Source: Trema orientale
Taxonomy: Eukaryota; Streptophyta; Magnoliopsida; Rosales; Cannabaceae
Assembly (NCBI GenBank): GCA_002914845.1
Contig: JXTC01000028.1
Location: forward strand, 570,783-634,782
DNA length: 64,000 bases
Direction: 5' to 3'
The notes below the pieces were generated by a model. That model did not search any database. It had not been told where the DNA came from and saw only the letters and a list, made by a program, of their open reading frames with translations. A program made the position numbers and the translations under genes. Positions 56,234-64,000 of this stretch are shown here, in pieces. Each line of letters begins with the position of its first letter. Within the stretch, counting starts at the first letter, position 1.

Positions 56234-57405
56234 AATATGACATATATAAAATAATCACATCAAGTGAGCTACAATCACAAGATACCCAGTGCAACATTAA
56301 TAGGTCTTCTTTTAGGCCGATGTATTAACTCGCAAGTGGTACTCTCAGGTGTAATAGTCAAATACTGACTGTAAATCCTATCAAACAATAAAACTTCCTT
56401 TAGGCCGATTTATTATCCACATGAAAATCAAATAACTGTTGCATACTCATTATCACAGGTGTGTTTATTGTCGTGCCAAATAACCACCTTCATTTGGACC
56501 GATAGTTATCCGTATTAACAACAAACCCACAATATTTTTATATGTTAAATTAAACAAAACTACGCTATAGAGGTTACTTTGGCAACGTATTACTTAATCG
56601 TGTTTAATCTAACATATAAGACAAATAGTGTAAAGAAAATTGACCAAAATGCCCAAAAAATTGCTAAAGTTAGCCAAAAAACTGAAATTTTCTTTGCTGA
56701 AATTTTTGGTAGACTTGCTGAATAGTTCCAGTAGACTGCCCAGTCTACTGCCCAAGGCTACCGATTTTGGTAGGTCTACCGCCTGAGGCTACCGATTTCG
56801 GCAGAGACAAAATGCTTATTTCGGCATCTTTTTGGGTAGACCGCCCAATAATGGTTGTAGACCAATTTTGATAGTGACTGAATTATTAGATTCGATCATC
56901 TTTAATTTGACTAAACACTCCATCAACCCTGGAACTAAATAGGTTTTTCAATAGACAAAGTGTGGGTCATTTTAGGCTTTAGTAGGTCAAAAAATGGTTC
57001 AGAACTCTATGATTTAAGTCAAAAATGACCGAAATCTACCCAAAAAATCAACTTGAAAAATTTGAAATTTGGTCAAAATTGACCTGTGCTGACGGTGACC
57101 GATAGACCGCTCCTTAAGGGGCGATAGACCGGTCCCCCAAAAAACTTTAAAAATCTGGATTTTTTCAGATTCGACAAATTGGCCTAAAACATAAAAAAAT
57201 ACCGAAAATTGACATTTTAAGCCCCATATCTGAAACATAAACAACTTATAGTCAAAACTTAACCCTTATAGCATCAAATACTCAATAAATCATGTAAAAT
57301 CACATATCATGTATGTATAATCTAAATCCTAGAAATCTATATAGGCATAGATTATGAAAACTACAGACATATATGCAAACCTAATCAATTTTAACATAAA
57401 ATTCT
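56234..57405 (-). other. long untranslated leader of copia element B
   Basis: Lies between the primer site and gag on the minus strand and has no gag-like frame. It contains GTAGAC(C/T)-rich near-repeats (about 56710-56860 and 57100-57135), such as GGTAGACCTACC and CGATAGACCGGTC. Such leaders can hold RNA structures for packaging, but that role is only inferred. Confidence 0.4.
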
Positions 57406-57417
57406 GCTCTGATACTG
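57406..57417 (-). other. primer-binding site of copia element B
   Basis: The plus strand reads GCTCTGATACTG, the complement of the initiator-Met tRNA site (GCTCTGATACCA) with the last two bases changed, three bases from the LTR. Confidence 0.75.
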
Positions 57418-57419
57418 CT

Positions 57420-57907
57420 TGTTAGGATGAATATAGGATTGCAAATAACCAAACACAAACCCTAGATCATTCATACAAAACTGCTAGGCAGGAATTCATT
57501 GAGTATACCTGAGTTCATGATAGATGGCTGTAATCTGGATGATAAACCGAAGGCGGAAGCAATATATATTAATTGTAATTGTTAAAGGGTTTGGTCTTCT
57601 ACACAACCTAATTCATAAAACGCTTAGATGGAACTCTCTGTAATTGATGGCAACCCATAGAGAGAATGAGCGTTCGTGAAAAGATGGTGGAGACCATAAC
57701 CCTAATATGTTCCTTAAGTAGTCCCTTGTTTAGTATCCATCACACCCAACTGGGTGACTAACAGGGTATCCACATTGGTATCCATACCCAATTATATATC
57801 CTGACCCGGCATTATTTAATCACTTATTGAGTCTGATTAAGAATAATGTGACCCAATATAATTGTCTAAAATATGTGGCCCAACATAGGAAATAGAATTT
57901 TCTAACA
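57420..57907 (-). repeat. 5' LTR of copia element B
   Basis: On the plus strand it runs TGTTAGGATGAATATAGG to TTTTCTAACA, 488 bp, clearly homologous to 49021-49486. Confidence 0.85.
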
Positions 57908-58225
57908 GTTTGAACTCTGCAGAATAATACTCTGAGATTAAGAATTTTTAAAAATTGATATCGTGGAATGACTTTTTGACCAATTTTAGTAACAAAAAGA
58001 TAATAATATCCTTCATCAAAACTAGAGTAGTCCTGATTATTCTCTTTAATTTTGAGAGTATTATTGTTTTCACTTGTTAAAATTATTCAAAAAGTCAATC
58101 TAAGATATTAATTTTCTGAAATTCTCAATCTCATGATATTATTTTGTATCGTCTAAACTTCACGATTTAAATTGTAAAACACCCAAATCTCAAGGTATTT
58201 TTTTGCAGTTCACCCTAAACTGTTA

Positions 58226-59280
58226 TTAATAGAAAAAGCTTTCTCTTCTTTTTTTCTCTTTTTTTTTAAAAAAATAAAAGTGCTTTATTTGATCTAATCT
58301 ATTGTCTTAATTTAAAAGTTAAATTATTAAATTTTAATAAAGAAAAATGAAATATTGTAAATGTGGATCTGTTGATGAAGCATCTATTCACAGAAACTTG
58401 TGATTTATATACAAATAAACTAATTGTTTACACTAAATGTTTTTTCTATCAATTGATAAAAATATCTAGGCTTCGTTTGAAATCTAGATTTTTAGGTGGA
58501 AAGGAAAAAAATTTCTAAAAGATTCTATTTTCTCTTATTTGAATTCAAACAAAAAAATTATTGAAATTTTTTTTCAAAAAAAGTGAGAGTTAGATTTGAT
58601 GTCATTTTGTAGTACATAGAATTTGGACAAATTAATTGGTAAAGCTAAAAGTTTCAAAATAAAGTTCTATAAAATTTTAAGAACAATATTTCCCTCCTCT
58701 TTATCCCTTGATTTTTTTTCCCACAACTTTTTTCCTTCGAAAAACCAGATTCCAAATAGAGCCTTATACCAAAATAGTAGTACGATTATAAGTATTTTAT
58801 AATCACATGATGGATTACAGATAATTTGTTAGAGCCTATAAAAAATAATACAAAAAATAATATGATTAAAGTGGTCATAATTTAGCCTAATTAATAACTA
58901 GGCTCTAGTTTTAATACTGAGGTTTAATGTTTAACTTCTACCATCCTTGTCTAATAAAAAAAAAAAAATCCTATATGATTAAGGAACATTTTATTTGAAG
59001 AAAATATGACTAGAATTTTTCCTTCAATATTGGCCAAAACTAGCAACTGTCAAAGTCATTCCATATAATTTTTGGATAAATCACACAGCTATCCGATGAG
59101 CGACGACAACGAGCTTAGAAGTGCAATCGGGGTGAGTCCAATTGGTGACCTGGATTTTTTTTTTTATAACAAAGAGACTAAAATAAAGAAAAAGAGTATA
59201 ACTTTTCCTTTCAAGGGGCATCCGTTACAAAACTAGCAGTTATCAAAGGTCAATATCACCCTAGTAATTTGTTGATACAT
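58226..59280. other. no gene recognised
   Basis: AT-rich spacer with A and T runs; no motif in any frame. Confidence 0.4.
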
Positions 59281-59282
59281 CA

Positions 59283-59500
59283 TGGGCTTCTTACAAAAAT
59301 CAAGGCCCAAAGTCCAAAACCTCTGAGAAAGAGGAAAATTTAATTTTTTCTGGTAAATTTAAAAAAAAAAAAGGTTTTAGAGACTTATACTTATTTTTGA
59401 AAAAATATTACCAAATTTATGATTTTTCAAAAATAATAAAAATTCCATACGACTTTTTTAGAGCATTTTTCTAAATACTTTGGGAGGTAGAAAATGTACT
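59283..59500. repeat. M1-family fragment
   Basis: Starts GGGCTTCTTACAAAAATCAAGGCCC, the M1 end motif, then diverges. The following GACTTATACTTATTTTTGAAAA stretch reappears at about 62565-62690 in the same orientation. Confidence 0.45.
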
Positions 59501-59529
59501 GGCATTTTAGTAAATAAGCCATCTTTTAT

Positions 59530-59960
59530 TTAACAGGAAATGAAACCTGAAAACTAATTTGGTTTCCTATTAGCAGAATGTCTTGTACTTAAGTAAATTA
59601 TAGGAAATTGTAGTTTCCTTTAGCAGAATGTGTTGTACGTAAATAAATCACAGGAAACCACGAATATTTTCTGGAAATTATTGTGATTTCTTTTGTGCAG
59701 AATACCCTGTAGCTAAATAAATCACAGGAAACCATCGTGATTTCTTTTTTGCGAAATGTCATGTAACTAAGTAAATCACAGGAAACCACGAAAGCTTCCT
59801 GGAAATCATTGTGGTTTTTTTAGTAGAATGCACTATAGCTAAGTAAATTACAATAAACTAAGAAGGTTTCCAGGGTTTCTTGGAAACTATTGTAGTTTTT
59901 ATTTTACATAATACTCTCTAGCTAAGTAAATCACAGGAAATTACGAAAGTTTCCTAGAAA
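59530..59960. repeat. minisatellite with alternating unit lengths
   Basis: Units anchored on G(C/T)AGAATG...TGTAGCTAAGTAAATCACAGGAAACC begin at about 59573, 59624, 59697, 59750, 59823 and 59909. The spacings are 51, 73, 53, 73 and 86 bp. Long units add GAAAGTTTCCTGGAAAT, which is itself a palindrome. Confidence 0.7.
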
Positions 59961-60350
59961 CCAATTTGATTTCTTGAAAAATCAGATTAGTTTCTTAAGT
60001 TGTTTTCTCATTACTAACCAAATTAATAACCAATTACTAGATTAATTTCTGATTACAAGTAGAAATCAATTTGGTTCTTGCTTTCAAGAGTAGTTGATAG
60101 CAATTTAAAAAAAAATGTCAAAAGCTAAATTAGTTTCTCAGAAACCAGATAGGTTACTCAGAAACCATATTAATTTCTCATGTTAGTTTCTTATTACTAA
60201 CCAAATTAGTAACCAACTATTAGATTGGTTTCTGGTTACTTAGTAAAAACCAAATTGATTTTTGGTTTCAAGAGTAGCAAGTAATCATTTTCTTAAATAA
60301 AAAAAAATAAGTATTTGGTTTCTCAGTTATTAGATTGTTTCTCGTTACTA
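59961..60350. repeat. TAACCAAATTAGTAAC / GGTTTCT array
   Basis: Diverged units such as TTATTACTAACCAAATTAGTAACCAACTATTAGATTGGTTTCTGGTTACT occur twice (about 60002 and 60190), with shorter fragments between. It shares vocabulary with the 7.6, 9.5 and 63 kb blocks. Confidence 0.55.
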
Positions 60351-60539
60351 ATCAATTTAATAGCCAAAAAAAAGACAATTATAACAAATGCACTAAGAGA
60401 AAATTTTAAAATAAAGGAAGTATCTGACAGCAAACTCATCCTTTTTTTTTATTTAAAAAACAATGAGCATAAAAGTAACTATAGTCAATTATGTGTATTT
60501 AAAAATAAATGCACTTTATTTTGGATACTAAAAACCTGA

Positions 60540-61350
60540 CAGCAAACTCATGATAAGCTATCATTCCAAAACTTGTATAACAACAGTAAATCATATTGTG
60601 ATTCCCATTTGGGGTAGAATAGTCTCAATAAAAATCGTATAACAATTAATGATCATCTAATATGCCAACCAGCAAGAACCAATGCCTTCAATAAGATTAT
60701 GCTCGCACATGTACTATGCGCCATTATCAAGGTTGATTTAGCTCCCTCAAAGCACACTGATGCAAAAAGAAAACCAATAATACTTGATATATTTTTGAAA
60801 ATACTCATATCCACGTCTACGAAAAAGGATAAATGAAAAGTACAGGCAAAAAACCTTATCTTTTCCTCTACAACCACCATTGTTGGGGTTACAGAATGAT
60901 AAAGCAATTCAAGAAAAGATTGATCCAGCAAAAGACAAAAAATTTCTTTTATAAGCTACGTTTTTCTAGGAATATGCTCCCATCTAACAAATATAAGCTC
61001 AAACATACTTCATCAAGACATCAATGGGAATACAGAACATTTAGCAACAATCCCAAATAAAAATATTTCATTAATAAATGATATGACTTTGATTTAGAAG
61101 CCATACCAAGATGGGTACGTATCTCAATCAAAACCCATAAATTAATCCATAACAAATGAATCTTCATCTGGCTCAGAGCGAATCCATGGCGATCAAAAAC
61201 CCAATGCAGATAGGTTCCGGTCTATGCCAACAACAAGCTTGGAAGCTACGAAGCTTTGATTGGCTCATTGGGTTCGTCGTCAACACACATGGACTCGTCG
61301 GGTCTTCGGATCCAAGAGAGATAAGACGAGAGAAAGAAAGGAAGACCCAT
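60540..61350 (-). other. gene-like tract of unknown origin
   Basis: This block is less AT-rich than its neighbours. Read on the minus strand it has a pyrimidine-rich stretch (TCTTCCTTTCTTTCTCTCGTC) followed by a moderately GC-rich stretch with ATGGATTCGCTCTGA near 61185. It may be the 5' part of a captured or decayed host gene. The 92-codon minus frame (60931-60653) has no motif I recognise. Confidence 0.3.
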
Positions 61351-61451
61351 ATTATCATTTTTCTGAAAAATAATCGTATGAAATTTATTCAATACCACAG
61401 CACGGTATTTTTGTCTTTATTTTTTAAAAGTTCGTACTCGGTGTCAATTTC

Positions 61452-62567
61452 CCTAAAAAAAAATTAAAAATCCTAGATTTTAATTAGAAAAATATAATTT
61501 TCAAAAGTATATAGAAGAGTACCACTTTTTATTAATTGATGGGTATAACGACATAAAAATACCGGATTTCTAATTTTTTTACTGAAAATGCTAACATTTG
61601 AATTTCTACAACATAATACCCTCACTTTTAAATTCTTGCAAAATAGTAAGTTAACATTTGAATTTCTGTGAAATAATACATTCACTTTTGAATTCTGCAA
61701 ATAAATACTCTCACAATTAAAATTCTCGTAAATTAATACCTTAATATTTGAAATTCCCATAAATTTGTACCCTTGATGCCCAATTGATTTATTTTAATAA
61801 TAAAAAACATGGTAGTAGCCCTCATTAACTTCATAAAAACTTATTAAATAATAATAATAAAATTTCTCTATAATATTTATAATTAGATTATTTAAATTTT
61901 TATTTTAAAAAATAAAAAATTAGAACGAGAGGTAAAAAAGATTAATTTGTTTTTTAAATGAAACATGAGATGTGAAAAAGAATTGTGTTTTTTCGCAATT
62001 AACCAAAACAAGTAGTGATAAAATAATTTCTAATAATATATTAATGTATAAATATTTTTAATAAATTAATAAGAGGTATTTGCATCTTTTAATTTAATCA
62101 TAGTATAACTTTGCAAAAAAACAAAAGTTAAGGGCATTACTTTGCAGAAATCGTAAATATTAAGCTGTTAGTTTGCAGAAATTCAAAAGTGAGGTAAATA
62201 ATTTGCAGAAATTGCAAGTGTCTGGATATTAATAGGTAGAATTTCAAAAGTGAGATTAATAGTTTGCAAAGGGTCAAAACTTAGGGTATTTTTTGCAAAA
62301 GAAAGTTAAAAATGAGGGTAGTTTTATATAATTAACCCAATTAAGATATTTGAAGTAATCAATCAAGTTACTTTAGGTAACTGGTTACCTCGAATAGCAT
62401 TGAAAAATACTAATTTAAAAAAAAGTATATTTATAAATATTTATTAAAAGTTTTATTTTTCTAATACGCTTTTAAAAGGTGATATTTTTCTAAATCAATC
62501 TGGGAATTTTCAAAAAATTGAGCTCATTCATGTTTTTTCAATTTTTGAGATTTTAAGCTTGGACTTA
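61452..62567. repeat. M1-family element carrying a nested foldback insertion
   Basis: Left part 61452-61540 (TTAATTAGAAAAATATA...ACCACTTTTTATTAATTGAT) and right part 62339-62567 (AAGATATTTGAAGTAATCAATC...GAGATTTTAAGCTTGGAC) join to reproduce the block order of M1 copy 3, where ...ACTTTTTATAAATTGATAAGATACTTGAAG... is continuous. It was therefore split by the element at 61541-62338. Confidence 0.65.
61541..62338. mobile_element. foldback MULE-like element with tandem subrepeats in both arms
   Basis: Begins GGGTATAACGACATAAAAA and ends TTTTATATAATTAACCC, an inverted match. Each arm of about 220 bp is a run of about five units of some 35 bp of the type ATTTCTGCAAAATAATACCCTCACTTTTGA, in mirrored orientation. 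The middle 340 bp is AT-rich and non-coding. The empty-site M1 paralogue at 10507-10916 supports the boundaries; the target duplication is blurred. Confidence 0.65.
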
Positions 62568-62699
62568 TACTTAAGTTTTTAAAAATAATACCAAAAATAT
62601 GATCTTCCCAAAATAACTACTTTTTTGTACGATATTAAATAGCATTTTTTAAAATACTTTAGCTAGAAAATATGGTTCCATTTTTGTAACTTTTGCTGT

Positions 62700-63260
62700 C
62701 TTTTTAAAATGCAGTTTTTAATAGTAAATGTGCCAAAATTACTATTACAACTTGTTGGGTTCGTGGCTGAGAAGCTAACATACTATAATAAGGTTTAAAC
62801 CCGTATATTGTCCTTTAAACCTTTTTCCTTTATCTTTATTTTAATTTTTTCCCCTTTTAGTGTTATTTTTTTTATTTTTTATTTTCCTTTCTGATGTTAT
62901 TTACAGGTGCAAATCAATTTAGTTACTAATTTCTACAAGCAAAATAAAAAAAATTGGTCATTAGTTTTTTCTTTTTTTTTGTTTTTTTATATTTCTTTCT
63001 TATTTTAATATTGTTGGTTACATATAGAAACTAGTTTAGTTACTAATTTCTACTAACAAAATTAACTAAATTGGTCATTGGTTTCTTCTATTTTTTTAAA
63101 ATTATTTTTATTTTCTTTTTAATGTTAGTTTCAGGTGGAAACCAATTTACTTACTAATTTCTACTCACCATAATTAACCAATTTAGATACTACTAGAAAC
63201 TAATCAGTTTCTGATTTCCAATTACAAAATTAATTTTTAGTTAACATCAAAAAAACTACC
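62700..63260. repeat. TTAGTTACTAATTTCTAC array with T-runs
   Basis: Three to four units of AA(A/T)C(C/T)A(A/G)TTTAGTTACTAATTTCTAC at about 62911, 63022 and 63136, separated by T-rich stretches. Spacing is about 110 bp. Confidence 0.55.
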
Positions 63261-63354
63261 TTAACCAGTCAAGCAAGCATCGTTTTCTCCCTGCCCCAAT
63301 GGTGCTCTCCTAGGGGGTTAAATATACAAGGGTCATACAAATACATAGATTCTT

Positions 63355-63786
63355 ATTTCATTCAGTGGCGAAGCCAGGACTTAGTTGGGCATAAGGTAAT
63401 TTTCAAAGCACAATAATTATAAAAGATAAATAACTAACATTCATAGCAGTATTGACTCGAATGACAACAAAGTACATGAAAGATTTTTCTGAAAAATCAT
63501 TTTTTTTTCATTTTTTATTCTCATAATAGAATTATCTTCACTTTCTTATTTTTGAGGAAAGAAATTTATTATACATGTAGAAAATGAATAAGTGAGTTTT
63601 GAGATAGAGTAAATGTGAAAATTCACCTTAAATAGTGAGGACATACGTGTAAAAAAATTATCTTAGTGGAGGGCCAAACTTGATAAAAATAATAAATTAG
63701 ATAAAAAAATAGTAAAATGAAAAAAAAAAATTGGGTAGGGATCATTGCCCCAACTTGACCCCCTTCCCTCCGCCCCTGATTTCAGT
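63355..63786. mobile_element. MITE with 8-bp target duplication, hAT-like
   Basis: The body is 63363-63778. Ends are CAGTGGCGAAGCCAGG and (reverse complement) CAGGGGCGGAGGGAAGG. Flanks ATTTCATT (63355-63362) and ATTTCAGT (63779-63786) match at 7 of 8. It has no coding capacity; its interior is AT-rich. Confidence 0.7.
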
Positions 63787-63872
63787 TACTCGTCTTTTTG
63801 AATCTTCAGTAGGAATTAGTTTAAGTTGTAGTTTCCAATAACAAATTTGGTCTTTGGTTACTGCTAAAAACT

Positions 63873-64000
63873 GTTGACGGAGGTTTTGTCAACAATAAAT
63901 ATAGGAAATTGCGAGATGTGGCTTGTGTGTGAAAATGATAATGAATCAAAGCAGATAAAAAGGACAAGGATTTTATAGTGGTTCAGCCCCAAAAAAGATA
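63873..64000 (+). mobile_element. possible start of an LTR-like element at the window edge
   Basis: TGTTGACGGAGGTTTTGTCAACA near 63873 starts a stretch with TATAGTGGTTCAGCCCC, which resembles plant LTR beginnings. Only 128 bp are visible, so this is tentative. Confidence 0.3.

Larger units (their letters stand above)
49021..57907 (-). mobile_element. Ty1/copia LTR retrotransposon B, nested and degenerate
   Basis: Two related LTRs (49021-49486 and 57420-57907) bracket gag and pol remnants on the minus strand. Flanking pentamers are GTTTA (49016-49020) and GTTTG (57908-57912), a target duplication with one change. The element is 8.9 kb, longer than an ordinary copia element, because two LTR-like inserts sit inside it, at about 52290-53870 and 54625-56233. 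Protease and the first half of integrase are missing where the first insert lies. It is inactive. Confidence 0.88.
48949..58225. mobile_element. MULE-type MITE split by copia element B
   Basis: A 10-bp duplication TAAACTGTTA lies at 48949-48958 and 58216-58225. Inside it the left end GGATAAATTGTAAAATAATAC and the reverse complement of the right end GGGTGAACTGCAAAAAAATAC start inverted repeats of about 170 bp. Removing copia element B (49021-57907) with one target copy leaves about 365 bp. In that reconstruction the arm sequence around the junction (GAAGTTTGAAC...AATAATA) aligns with the opposite arm (GAAGTTTAGAC...AATAATA). The MITE therefore pre-dates the copia insertion. Confidence 0.8.

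Noticed and set aside
54620-56238. Clean solo LTR with target duplication in copia element B
   Set aside because: The 5-bp flanks TTCTT and AATAT do not match, so only an LTR-like insert is claimed.

Overview
The window is nuclear DNA from a flowering plant. It is very AT-rich and dominated by transposable elements. One intact host gene is recognisable: a five-exon 4-coumarate:CoA ligase (4CL) on the + strand at 43588-48126. Evidence for a plant is the 4CL gene, plant-type Ty1/copia elements with an initiator-Met tRNA primer site, a CACTA element carrying TNP2-type transposase remnants, and many MULE-, hAT- and PIF/Harbinger-type non-autonomous elements. No rRNA, tRNA or CRISPR array was seen.

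Layout. 1-11.4 kb holds no intact gene. It has a GC-rich hairpin, a Mutator-like element (786-2305) carrying an intron-containing ubiquitin gene fragment, long decayed arrays of GGTATC-type and TAAC-type short repeats, and four copies of a long-inverted-repeat family with GTTACTT-type palindromes (family M1). 12.3-16.3 kb holds hAT pieces (a GGCC-rich end, a BED-finger transposase remnant, a 263-bp MITE) and three copies of an element filled with TTCTTGA decamers (family M3). 17.9-25.7 kb holds a minus-strand LTR, then a 5.0-kb copia element (20476-25502) sitting in another LTR-like remnant. 26.6-32.0 kb is a CACTA element with both ends and a 3-bp target duplication. 32-42 kb holds a 532-bp MULE-type MITE, a Harbinger-type MITE and a 2.5-kb long-TIR element.

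42-48.9 kb is the 4CL locus. It encodes a predicted 551-residue enzyme with both adenylate-forming signature boxes. Exon 1 is strikingly GC-rich against its surroundings, and a CTAT microsatellite lies just before the ATG. 48.96-58.2 kb is a nest: a roughly 365-bp MULE-type MITE split by an 8.9-kb minus-strand copia element, which itself carries two foreign LTR-like inserts. 59-64 kb returns to M1-family repeats, minisatellite-like arrays, a foldback element whose arms are built of tandem subrepeats, and an 8-bp-TSD MITE.

The 4CL product would feed hydroxycinnamoyl-CoA esters into lignin and flavonoid synthesis. Everything else is mobile DNA, its decay products, or sequence with no recognisable coding content. 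Several nested insertions can be ordered in time from the sequence alone.
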